From Gammaproteobacteria bacterium (GTDB lineage Bacteria; Pseudomonadota; Gammaproteobacteria; S012-40): a stretch of DNA of 64,000 bases. The stretch spans positions 209,313 through 273,312 of the forward strand of contig JAOUMY010000004.1 of assembly GCA_029881255.1 (NCBI GenBank), read 5' to 3'. Position 1 is the first letter of the stretch, and each line of letters begins with the position of its first letter. The position numbers and the translations under genes are program-made. Shown one piece after another: positions 53,001 through 60,262 of the stretch. Under the pieces are notes generated by a model. The model did not search any database and was not told the DNA's origin. It was given only the letters and a program-made list of their open reading frames with translations.

Positions 53001-54777
53001 CAACTTTGTAGTGACCGCATCGGATTCCAGCACCAGGACTTATACGGTTGCGGTTACGCGTCTAAGCAATAATGCGAATCTGGCGTCGCTTAGTGTTACA
53101 GGTGGGGCCATCGATCAGACTTTTGATCCAGCGTTAACATCGTATACCGTCACTGTTGGCTATCTCGTCAACTCTCTACAGGTGACGGCAACTGTCGAAG
53201 ACACCGGCGTGTCATCGATGACGATGAATAGCGTGGCCTTGAGTGACGGCGTTGTGTCTTCGAATCTGGTTAGTCTCGCAGTCGGTGCGAATACCGGCGC
53301 CGTTAGCCTGATGGTTACTGCACAGGATGGTACGACGAAAACCTATACCATCGACGTCGCACGTGATGATGTGAGTACGTTTGCGCAGCAGGCCTACGCC
53401 AAGGCGAATGATGCTGCATCGGCCAATCCTGGCGCCACTTCGGCCACCTATGAAGCGCTGTCAGCAGGTTCGAGCATGCCGTTGGCCGCTATGAAGGTAG
53501 CCATCTCAGGAAACTACATGGTGGTCGGTAATCGCGCGGCCTATGGCGATCAGGGTATTGCATACGTGTATTATCGTGACCCGACAACCAATAACTGGAG
53601 TCAGCAGGCCACCTTGCTTGGCAATAACACAGAGGCAGGCGATCATTTCGGCGCCGCCGTTGCGATTGATGGCGATACGATTGCTATCGGCGCACCAAAA
53701 GAACGTGGCGGCATAGGCGGTATAAACGCGCCAGACAATAACAGTAATCCTGCAAGTTATGCGGCCGGCGCTGTTTATGTATTCCAGCGTAGCGGAACGA
53801 CCTGGATACATCAGGCCAAATTGAAAGAACCCGACGGCAACATCAATATCAAGTTCAATGAATTTGGATCCTCAGTGGCAGTATCTGGCAATGTAGTCAC
53901 GGTCGGCGTGCCACTGGAGGAGAGTAGCAGTACCGTCATAACGGATATGAATGTCAGCGCAGCGCCAATAGACAAACTCGCTGCTGAATCCGGCGCTGTC
54001 TATGCGTTCTTGCGTACTGGAACGACCTGGGCCTATGAGGCGCACATAAAAGTATCCAGCGGTGTTGGTGGTGATCGCTGGGGACATGATATTGCGATGG
54101 ACGGAAATACGCTTGCTGTAAGCAGCATTTTGAATAACGGAGGCACCGGTGCGGTGGCAGTATTTGTGCGTGATTCGCTTACTGCGACCTGGACGCAACA
54201 AGGCGGTATACTGACGGCCCCCGCGCCATCCTCAAATGATTTGTTTGGCTGGTCTGTCGATATCAATGCGAATACCATCGTCGTTGGCGCTCCGCTGGAA
54301 GATACTACGGCGGCAGATTCCGGTGCAGTTATGGCTTATTTGCGTACGGGCACAACCTGGGCATGGCAGGCTAATATTAAATCCAGTGTTGCGGATGCCG
54401 GTGACCACTTCGGTAAAGATGTCAGTCTCGCAGGAGATACCTTGGTAGTCGGTGCGCCAATGGAAGACAGCAATGCGATGGGAATTAGTGGAATGCCAAA
54501 CACTAATGACGATATCAATAACCCGAGTTCAACCGCGGAGCACGGTGCCGCAAACATATTTATACGCAGCGGCACAACATGGACGCAAACTGCCTATATC
54601 AAGGCATATAACACCGGACAGACAGATAAGTTTGGCGCTGCGGTCGCAATCGATGGTGATACGGTTGGTATTGCGGCCCCTCTGGAAGATGCGGATCATG
54701 TATCGGTCTCTAATCCGCAGCCGGCGACAGACAATGACTTAAGAAGTAATAGTGGCGCGGTCTATATCTTCAAATAA
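47074..54777 (+). CDS. Giant lipoprotein: 21 cadherin-like repeats plus FG-GAP propeller
   Basis: A 2567-residue surface-protein candidate. A signal sequence ends in the lipobox VIAGC (Cys23). From about residue 42 to 2095 it has 21 tandem repeats of about 98 residues, each following L(S/A)xLxxS(T/S)Gxxx(P/Q)xFxxxxxxYxxxV ... VxVNGxxVxSGxAS ... LxxGxNxIxVxVxAQDGxxKTYxxxxxR. This is the cadherin-like beta-sandwich family. The last 460 residues form seven FG-GAP-like blades (GDHFGAAVAIDGDTIAIGAP and six relatives, with SGAVYxFxR strands), predicting an integrin-alpha-type seven-bladed propeller at the distal end. It likely forms a long stalk with a binding head. It stands alone. Confidence 0.9.
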   Translation: MTLIRFLKQFLFVSIVTVVIAGCDGDTFTATEIPQLKPDVIPTLAGIQLSRGELSPEFNSLVFSYKSTLPNSADSISITPFLPSGAVIDVHINGNAADLENGNTVSLAEGDNVVSITLKKKNAVLRSYNLTITRETVANVNLTSLSLSTGELSPSFNTATTEYSASVTSDVMEMMLTANTEDPEASLTINGVVSQSGVESAPVSLIEGSNIINVAVTASDRVQQKIYRIVVVRAKDPANSAYLMSLSHSAGSLDQTFSSNLTYYSSTVANSVSSTSITATAMNSNAFISLNGATILSGVASTAQNLAVGDNLFTISVSASGNDTLNYVLVIKRLASANADLSDLNLSTGAISPIFSSATTTYTQTVSNSEASVAITAISAHADATLSINGSSISSGVASTSLALNVGDNIFNVQVLAQDKTVKTYSIVVTREGSSNADLSALSLSSGAFDQAFDPGTLAYTQTVLNAVNSTTVTASVADSAAALKVNNVSVPSGAASTPISLAEGQNTVNVTVVAQNGSIKNYFIVINRDLASQSSDATLADLSLSSGSLDTSFAPLSLNYTQTVTNATSSLTVTPTASDSNAVVEVNGSGVTSGTSSTSIPLSIGSNVISVPVKAQAGNIKTYTIVVNRLGSSDSSLSTLTFSTGGLTPIFNSSTLSYTHVVSNATTSLTVTPTVNDANAKVRVNDISLTSGSTSAPIALNVGENIVTVLVIAQDNSTSTYTIVVSRQGSSNADLSSLLASTGGFSPSFDSATTSYTQSVAFATTSVDITPTLADANASVTVNGFAVTSGGTKTVVLAVGVNVINVIAKAQDGTLKTYTMTITRAGNNNADLSALVLSTGAISPAFDSATLAYTQSVSNAVTNVDVIATLADTNATMTVESYAPSSGTTVSVPLLVGANIIDVTVTAEDGSTVKVYQVTITRAQSNNANLSNITLSSGALDQVFSSATTTYTHTVSNIQSTISAVAILEDGSASIKINGVSVASGQAKSISLVVGDNVVTFDVTAQDGTTTKAYMLTVTRLSNVGDLSNLTASTGPFDQAYDLSVHTFTQTVANTVTNVTITPTAMNSAASITVNSLPVLSGTASDPISLSVGSNVIDVDMIAQDGSLHKDVIVIDRLGSNNAQLSDLLLDSGAYTPVFSNTTFVYDQTVSSATTSVTVTPTVSAPTSTVSVNGVDVTSGTASAPINLKIGENTIYVLVSAQDGSKQLYRTTITRTGSTDNTLSALSASTGVFDQVFDAATLLYTQTVSNAVNNVSITPTVNDANATVTVNGITVTSGSASTAIALGIGDNVIPVAVTAQNGSNKVYTVEISRQGSLDADLASMSFSTGALTPVFDPATTAYTQLVSNATTSTDITPTVNDANAFVSINGAPVTSGTASTQTLNIGTTAFSVVATAQQGNTKTYTVNITRKSTNADLRNLVLSVGGMDQAFDANTTAYTRTVGFATTSLTVTPTVDDTNATLTVNSIGVSSGTASGAIGLGLGDNVITVVVTAQDGNTKTYSITVTRASNVATLSGLSTSSGAISPVFSSVTLAYTQTVANGITTTTVTPTATDSNATIEVNGVPVSSGSASGAIGLNIGENVITIAVRAQDNTLKSYSLVVRRLGSNDATLASLTASSGAFDQTFDPAVTTYTTTVPFTTTSATVTPTVNDLNATVKVNAVSVTSGTASAPMSLSLGDNIFSVSVTAQDGTLKTYTVIMTRSGSSNATLSNLVASTGVFLQAFSSGTTTYTQTVAETTTNVSLTPTVSDINATVAVNGTSVISGTASPSINLSIGTNIINTVVTAQDGSVKTYVVIIFRNGSGDATLSGLTASLGAFGQTFDPAVTVYTKTVTFGVTGTTITPTTTDANATVKVNDVGVVSGTASGNIGLAVGDNIISVIVTAADNSTKTYTVIITRNASNNADLSSLTITAGTLSPSFSSATTSYTATVSNATTSLNASATISDSGATMTINSIAKASGEILAVALNVGVNNINFVVTASDSSTRTYTVAVTRLSNNANLASLSVTGGAIDQTFDPALTSYTVTVGYLVNSLQVTATVEDTGVSSMTMNSVALSDGVVSSNLVSLAVGANTGAVSLMVTAQDGTTKTYTIDVARDDVSTFAQQAYAKANDAASANPGATSATYEALSAGSSMPLAAMKVAISGNYMVVGNRAAYGDQGIAYVYYRDPTTNNWSQQATLLGNNTEAGDHFGAAVAIDGDTIAIGAPKERGGIGGINAPDNNSNPASYAAGAVYVFQRSGTTWIHQAKLKEPDGNINIKFNEFGSSVAVSGNVVTVGVPLEESSSTVITDMNVSAAPIDKLAAESGAVYAFLRTGTTWAYEAHIKVSSGVGGDRWGHDIAMDGNTLAVSSILNNGGTGAVAVFVRDSLTATWTQQGGILTAPAPSSNDLFGWSVDINANTIVVGAPLEDTTAADSGAVMAYLRTGTTWAWQANIKSSVADAGDHFGKDVSLAGDTLVVGAPMEDSNAMGISGMPNTNDDINNPSSTAEHGAANIFIRSGTTWTQTAYIKAYNTGQTDKFGAAVAIDGDTVGIAAPLEDADHVSVSNPQPATDNDLRSNSGAVYIFK
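47197..53365 (+). repeat. Array of 21 tandem ~294-bp coding repeats
   Basis: Within the giant lipoprotein gene, 21 head-to-tail units of about 291-303 bp encode the cadherin-like domains. Units differ in DNA sequence but keep recurring phrases such as ACxGTxAAxGATGCxAATGC and GCxCAGGATGG. Such arrays can change copy number by recombination. Confidence 0.85.
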
Positions 54778-54801
54778 ACAACACAAATTGCAGACACGAT
54801 G

Positions 54802-55221
54802 CTAAGCGGGTTGAAATCTGCGCATAAAACCGAGCTCTCCCAATTCGGCAGTAAATCCCCATTTTTCGTAAAACGGAATCATTTCTGGCAGACAGTGCAA
54901 GTCAAAATGTTCTACGCCATGCAGTTTGGGATGGTTCATCACGGCTTCCATTAACTGTTGCCCCAGCTTCTGGTTTCGCCAATGGGGATGCACGATCAAA
55001 TCATAAATCGTCGCCTTGTATACAAAGTCGGTGAGTATGCATACGAAGCCGATTAATTTACTATTCTCATCTATCGCGCCAATCACGATATCGGTATTCT
55101 TCAGCATTTTGTCCACGTCAGGACGTGTACGCGTATGACACCAGAATTCATTCTGGTATAGCGCTACCAGGGTATCGGTCTGATTACTATTCAGTTCGTA
55201 TATAAAATTGGCGTGACTCAT
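54802..55221 (-). CDS. GNAT-family N-acetyltransferase
   Basis: A 139-residue acetyl-CoA-dependent acyltransferase. It shows the GNAT order: DIVIGAIDENSKLIGFVCIL (strands 2-4), ATIYDLIVHPHWRNQKLGQQ (motif A, with the pyrophosphate-binding QxxGxG/A-like RNQKLGQ loop) and LHCLPEMIPFYEKWGF (strand 6 and motif B). The acceptor substrate cannot be told. It is convergent with the giant lipoprotein gene and lies downstream of mfd on the same strand, with a 74-base gap. Confidence 0.9.
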   Translation of the reverse strand: MSHANFIYELNSNQTDTLVALYQNEFWCHTRTRPDVDKMLKNTDIVIGAIDENSKLIGFVCILTDFVYKATIYDLIVHPHWRNQKLGQQLMEAVMNHPKLHGVEHFDLHCLPEMIPFYEKWGFTAELGELGFMRRFQPA

Positions 55222-55295
55222 GTTGTTTGTGTTCGCATCCGTGCAAATGAAATAGTCGAAATATTATTTTTTACTAAAAAACAGAAAAACTAGAC

Positions 55296-58200
55296 TCAGG
55301 CCTGCAATTTATCAATCAGCTCATCTATAAACTGTGCACGTTCGTCAAAGCTCTGCATCACTTTGCTAATACGTAACTTGTCCTGCCCATCGAGACTATA
55401 AATCATCGGCCGTTTTTGAATCAGCGCGATAATTTTCATGGGATCAATATTGGGTTGCTGATTGAAGATAATGCGTCCACCACGGGCATGTAGTTCCAGC
55501 TTTTTGACTCCGAGCGGATTGAGCTTGAGTTTGATTTCGGTAATCGCAAACAGTTTTTTGGTCTGATCCGGTATTAGACCGAAACGATCAATCATCTCGA
55601 CTTGCAATTCGCGTAAGGAATCAGCGTCAGTTGCACTGGCAATACGTTTATACATGGTCAGACGTGTGTGTACATCAGGTAAATAATCGTCTGGAATCAG
55701 TGCGGGAGCACCGAGTTCCACTTCGGCACCGTGTTCCAAAGGACGGTCGAGTTCTGGCTGTTTACCTTCCTTGAGTGCCTTGACCGCACGTTCAAGCAAT
55801 TCGGTATAGAGACTGAAACCGATCTCATGCATTTGCCCGCTTTGTTCTTCACCCAATAATTCTCCAGCGCCGCGAATCTCCAGATCATGAGAAGCAAGCA
55901 TGAATCCGGCACCCAAATCCTCAAGCGATTCTATCGCCTCAAGACGTTTCTCGGCGTCCTTGGTCAAGGCGTTTCTAGGTGGCACGATCAGATAAGCGTA
56001 GGCGCGATGATGAGAACGACCAACACGTCCACGAAGCTGATGCAACTGCGCCAGCCCAAGTTTGTCGGCGCGATGTATAAGGATGGTGTTGGCAGTAGGG
56101 ATATCAATGCCGCTCTCAATTATCGTGGTGCATACCAGCATATTGAAGCGTCGGTGATAAAAGTCCGACATTACCTGTTCCAATTCGCGTTCGCGCATTT
56201 GTCCGTGGGCCACTTCAATCTTGGCTTCAGGAACAATTTCACCTAAATCGCGGGCTATGCGGTGGATGCTCTCGACTTCATTGTGTAGGAAATAGACCTG
56301 GCCGCCGCGTTTGATCTCACGTAGGCAGGCCTCCCGTATGCTTTGCTTGTTCCACTCACCAACAAATGTTTTCACCGCGATGCGCGTCGTTGGCGGTGTC
56401 GCGATAATAGACAGGTCGCGCAGGCTCGCCAGGGCCATATTCAATGTACGCGGAATCGGCGTGGCGGTTAGAGATAACAGGTCGATATTGGCAGCGATCG
56501 CTTTGACCTTTTCTTTTTGACGCACACCAAAACGATGCTCCTCATCGACAATGAGCAAGCCAAGATTCTTGAAGCGCACATTGTCCTGGATCAGCTTGTG
56601 TGTGCCGATTACGATATCCACTTTACCCTCGGCCAACGCCTTGAGCGTGTCATCCTGTTCCTTTTTGGTTTTGAAGCGTGACATGCCTTCGATGCGAAAC
56701 GGCCAATCCGCAAAACGGTCACGGAAATTATCAAAGTGTTGTTGCGCGAGCAGGGTAGTGGGGACAAGTACCGCTACCTGCTTACCATCATTAGCAGCGA
56801 CAAAGGCGGCACGCATGGCGACTTCGGTTTTACCGAATCCCACATCGCCGCACACCAGTCTGTCCATCGGTTTGTCGGAGCGCATGTCTGCGATAATCGC
56901 GTCGATGGTTTGTTGCTGGTCCGGGGTTTCCTCAAAAGGAAAGGCCGCGGCAAAGCTATCATAGTCATGCTGGTTGACGCGAAAGTGATGGCCTTTGGCC
57001 GCCTCACGCCGAGCATAGATATCGAGTAATTCCGCTGCCACGTCGCGTACTTTTTCTGCGGCGCGTTTTTTCGCTTTATCCCATTGATCGGAACCGAGTC
57101 GATGCAAAGGAGCAGACTCGGGGCTTGCGCCGGTATAGCGGCTGATGAGATGCAGAGACGAAACCGGAACATACAGTTTGTCCCCGGCGGCATATTCCAG
57201 CGCAAGAAACTCGTTCTCACTTCCGCCAATATTGAGTCGTTGTAAACCCAGGTAGCGACCGACACCATGGTCTTCGTGTACGACGGGCGAACCCATGGTG
57301 AGTTCGGAGAGGCTTTGGACGATCGCCTCGTTATCTTTCGTGGCGCGGGTGCGGCGTCGGCGTTGCTGAATCTTTTCGCCAAATAACTGCGCCTCGGTGA
57401 TGAGCGCGATGTCCGGGTCACTGAGTAGCAGTCCCTGATCAAGGGGTGCAATACCGATTGCGAGCCTTTCTTCGCCCTCGATAAAAGCGCGCCAGCTTTT
57501 CACGACTTTCGGCGTGAGCCCATTGTCGCGTAATAATTTAACCAGCGCTTCGCGGCGTCCATCGGTTTCCGCCGTGAATAAGGTCTTGCCTTTGTGCTGA
57601 TTTAAAAAGAGCTTCAGCGCTTGCGAAGGATCGGAAACGCGAGCGTTGAGTTGTACAACCGGCGGACGATGGGTGGAAAAGTTTTGGTGTAGTGGATTGG
57701 CATCGTCAAGTGCGGTGTCGATTTCGTATACCTGGTAGACGACTTTGGAATAACTGGCCAGGGCTTGCGAGGCCTGTTGTGGCGAGAGAAATAACATCTC
57801 AGGCGGCAAGATGGGTCTTTCTACGTCATGACATCGTTGCTCATATCGGTTGCTGACTTCTTCCCAAAATTTCGCAATTGCACTTTCACTGGAGTCGGAT
57901 AGCAGGAATAAGGTGTCATCGGGCAGATAATCGAAAAGCGTCCCGGTCTCCTCGAAGAACAGGGGAAGGTAATATTCGATACCGCCGGGCAAAATGCCAT
58001 TGGTCACATCTCGGTATACCTGGGCCTTATTCGGGTCACCTTCAAAACGTTCGCGCCAGTTTTGGCGAAAGCGCTTGCGCGCCTGTTCGGTGAAAGGAAA
58101 TTCCCGTGCAGGCAGCATGCGGATGTTATCGGCTTTGTCTACGGTGCGCTGGGTTTCAGGATCGAAGGTACGTATGCTTTCGACTTCGTTGTCGAACAAG

Positions 58201-58784
58201 TCTATGCGGATCGGCAGCTCGCTACCCATCGCGTAGAGGTCGATGAGAGAACCTCTTACAGTGAAATCGCCATGCTCGAGAACTTGGGAAACGTAGTTGT
58301 AACCGGCAGCTTCAAGATCGAGGCGGAATTGGTCTATATCCAGGGTCTGGCCCTGTTTGAGCAACAGGATGCTGGATTGCACAAACTGGCGAGGCGCGAG
58401 CTGCTGGCAGAGCATTGCGGCCGGCACAATCAGTATGCCGCTATGGGTATTCGGTAGCTGGTAAAGGGTTTCCAGGCGCTGAGAAATAATGTCCTGATGA
58501 GGAGAAAAGACATCGTACGGGAGGATTTCCCAGTCGGGAAATGCCATGATGCCAGAAGCAGCTGTTTTATCCAGGAAAAAACGCAGCTCGGCGTCAAGCT
58601 CAAGGGCCGCGCTCATGTCCTCAACTACCACGACGACCGGTGCTGAAGAGTGTTTTTCGGCTAATCTTGCGATTAGCAACCCACGTGAGGCCCCATACAG
58701 GCGTCCAAAACGGGCGGTTGTGCCACGTGAAACACGCAAGACAGGTTCTAAGATGTTTGTCAATAGGGTAGTTGCATCATTCAT
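55296..58784 (-). CDS. mfd: Transcription-repair coupling factor Mfd
   Basis: DNA translocase that removes stalled RNA polymerase and recruits UvrA. It has the full length of 1162 residues. In order it has a UvrB-like N-terminus (RLYGASRGLLIARLAEK, YDVFSPHQDII), the CarD-type RNAP-interaction domain (GSPVVHEDHGVGRYLGLQRL), RecG-type helicase motifs GDVGFGKTEVAM and LLIVDEEHRFGVRQKEK, VCTTIIESGIDIPTAN, QLRGRVGRSHHRAYAYL, and a C-terminal TRCF domain. No damage is seen. It is divergent from the DMT permease gene. Confidence 0.98.
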   Translation of the reverse strand: MNDATTLLTNILEPVLRVSRGTTARFGRLYGASRGLLIARLAEKHSSAPVVVVVEDMSAALELDAELRFFLDKTAASGIMAFPDWEILPYDVFSPHQDIISQRLETLYQLPNTHSGILIVPAAMLCQQLAPRQFVQSSILLLKQGQTLDIDQFRLDLEAAGYNYVSQVLEHGDFTVRGSLIDLYAMGSELPIRIDLFDNEVESIRTFDPETQRTVDKADNIRMLPAREFPFTEQARKRFRQNWRERFEGDPNKAQVYRDVTNGILPGGIEYYLPLFFEETGTLFDYLPDDTLFLLSDSSESAIAKFWEEVSNRYEQRCHDVERPILPPEMLFLSPQQASQALASYSKVVYQVYEIDTALDDANPLHQNFSTHRPPVVQLNARVSDPSQALKLFLNQHKGKTLFTAETDGRREALVKLLRDNGLTPKVVKSWRAFIEGEERLAIGIAPLDQGLLLSDPDIALITEAQLFGEKIQQRRRRTRATKDNEAIVQSLSELTMGSPVVHEDHGVGRYLGLQRLNIGGSENEFLALEYAAGDKLYVPVSSLHLISRYTGASPESAPLHRLGSDQWDKAKKRAAEKVRDVAAELLDIYARREAAKGHHFRVNQHDYDSFAAAFPFEETPDQQQTIDAIIADMRSDKPMDRLVCGDVGFGKTEVAMRAAFVAANDGKQVAVLVPTTLLAQQHFDNFRDRFADWPFRIEGMSRFKTKKEQDDTLKALAEGKVDIVIGTHKLIQDNVRFKNLGLLIVDEEHRFGVRQKEKVKAIAANIDLLSLTATPIPRTLNMALASLRDLSIIATPPTTRIAVKTFVGEWNKQSIREACLREIKRGGQVYFLHNEVESIHRIARDLGEIVPEAKIEVAHGQMRERELEQVMSDFYHRRFNMLVCTTIIESGIDIPTANTILIHRADKLGLAQLHQLRGRVGRSHHRAYAYLIVPPRNALTKDAEKRLEAIESLEDLGAGFMLASHDLEIRGAGELLGEEQSGQMHEIGFSLYTELLERAVKALKEGKQPELDRPLEHGAEVELGAPALIPDDYLPDVHTRLTMYKRIASATDADSLRELQVEMIDRFGLIPDQTKKLFAITEIKLKLNPLGVKKLELHARGGRIIFNQQPNIDPMKIIALIQKRPMIYSLDGQDKLRISKVMQSFDERAQFIDELIDKLQA

Positions 58785-58912
58785 GGGAAACCTGGAACGT
58801 CTTGAATTTGGTACGCAATTTGTACCTGGAATCTTGTTTCAGCCAAAAAATTCGGCCGCGTATTGTCCCACAAACAGGCCATCAGTTTAAGGGAAAAGGG
58901 CAAAAACCGGGC

Positions 58913-59773
58913 ATGCAGCTGCTACCTCACACAAATAAGCGATGGTTAGGGCCGGGGTTCGTGGTTTTGTCCGGGTTCGCATTCGCCTTCATGGGGGCAC
59001 TAATCAAGTATCTTTCCCCATCGCTACCGAGTGAAGTCATTGTTTTTTTTCGTAGTCTGATTGGGATCGTGGTGGTAGTTCCGCTGCTATTGCGCCAAAA
59101 AGTTAGCATGCGTACCGGCGTTCCCCATCTACACTTACTGCGCGGTGTGGTCGGCTTCGGCGCCATGTATACCTTTTTCTATTCCATCAGCCTGATCCCT
59201 TTATCCCAGGCAGTATTATTGAGTTACACAACCCCCTTGTTTGCGCCAGTGATAGCCTGGCTGTGGTTGCGAGAGGGCATGGGGCTTAAAGTGTGGGGCG
59301 CTATCCTGACCGGATTTTTGGGCGTGGTGTTTCTACTGCATCCAAAATCAGGTACAGAACTGCTGACTGTCGGGGGCTTGATTGCCTTGTCGTCCGGGTT
59401 ATTAGCTGCTGTCGCCCTGACCACTATCCGGCGCATGTCGGATACAGAAGCCACTACTCGTATTGTTTTCTACCATACCTTCATCAGCTTACTCGCGTCG
59501 GCAGTTTTGGCTGCCATTAGCTGGCAGACACCGTTATTGGAGCAGTTGCTGCTATTAATCGCTATCGGAATTCTCGCCACTGTTGGCCAAATGGCGATAA
59601 CCCGAGGATATAGTCTGGCTCCCGTCGCGACAGCCGGCCCGTTTACCTACACCACGGTGGTATTCGCTGCGGTCATGGGGGCCGTATTTTGGGGTGAGTT
59701 ATTTGATGTGTTTACCTGGGGCGGTAGTCTACTGGTAATCATCGGCGGCATACTCGCCCTACGAGCAAAATAA
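58913..59773 (+). CDS. EamA/DMT-superfamily transporter
   Basis: An inner-membrane protein of 286 residues with ten predicted helices and the two-fold EamA repeat. The first half contains GFAFAFMGALIKYLSPSLPS and YTTPLFAPVIAWLWLREGMG; the second half starts near GGLIALSSGLLAAVALTTIR and has YTTVVFAAVMGAVFWGELFD. Members export amino acids or other small metabolites, but the substrate is not predictable here. ATG 58913 is chosen because the longer frame from 58772 overlaps the divergent mfd start and adds 47 unrelated polar residues. Confidence 0.9.
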   Translation: MQLLPHTNKRWLGPGFVVLSGFAFAFMGALIKYLSPSLPSEVIVFFRSLIGIVVVVPLLLRQKVSMRTGVPHLHLLRGVVGFGAMYTFFYSISLIPLSQAVLLSYTTPLFAPVIAWLWLREGMGLKVWGAILTGFLGVVFLLHPKSGTELLTVGGLIALSSGLLAAVALTTIRRMSDTEATTRIVFYHTFISLLASAVLAAISWQTPLLEQLLLLIAIGILATVGQMAITRGYSLAPVATAGPFTYTTVVFAAVMGAVFWGELFDVFTWGGSLLVIIGGILALRAK

Positions 59774-60262
59774 CTGCGCCCTCTGTCATGGAAACTCTAC
59801 TGAGTCTTAAATCTACTCGACAAAACGGTATCTGATACCGAGCATATATTTTCGTGTATAGCGCTGAGAAACCCTATATACAGAAGTCAAAACTGAGCCT
59901 ACCCTCGCAAAACAAGGAACAAGGAACAAGGAACAAGGAACAAGGAACAAGGAACAAGGAACAAGGAACAAGGAACAAGGAACAAGGAACAAGGAACAAG
60001 GAACAAGGAACAAGGAACAAGGATCGGGGACTGTGTATCTATTCTTGCGAACCTTTTTACGAATCCTATTTTCCATATTTGCAGCCCGCTGAATTTCCAG
60101 CCACTCGCCAAATGTAACTAAGCCATAAAAAGCCTGATTTATACCCCTTCTATTACCTGTCGCCAAAGGTGAACTTTCTTTCGAGAATACCGATACATAC
60201 AGATAGAGAAGGCATTTTTGCCTGGTTCTGCACAAGGCTAGACAAGAGGCGCATAGGGAAAT
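59774..60262. other. Intergenic region holding a heptamer array
   Basis: About 490 bases between the DMT permease and the Slam-like gene. It contains the 16-copy AACAAGG array (59911-60022) and otherwise no gene. Open frames across the array on both strands are artefacts of a repeat that has no stop codon in any frame. No clear terminator for the permease or promoter for the next gene is visible by eye. Confidence 0.7.
59911..60022 (+). repeat. 16-copy tandem heptanucleotide repeat
   Basis: AACAAGG is repeated 16 times without interruption over 112 bases. Seven bases is not a multiple of three, so 21 bases encode the same seven residues (NKEQGTR) in every frame. It is a non-coding simple-sequence array about 240 bases before the Slam-like gene. 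Similar heptamer arrays are well known in cyanobacterial genomes. Confidence 0.97.

Noticed and set aside
55222-55295. AT-rich palindromic stretch downstream of mfd as a terminator
   Set aside because: The stem would be only A-T pairs and too weak to call.
59911-60022. Possible CRISPR array
   Set aside because: The units are seven bases, contiguous and without spacers, and no cas gene is present.
59813-60235. Open frames of 70-140 residues on both strands with PCSLFLV or NKEQGTR repeats
   Set aside because: They arise only because the AACAAGG array has no stop codon in any frame. There is no initiation signal or family, so this is a simple repeat and not a gene.
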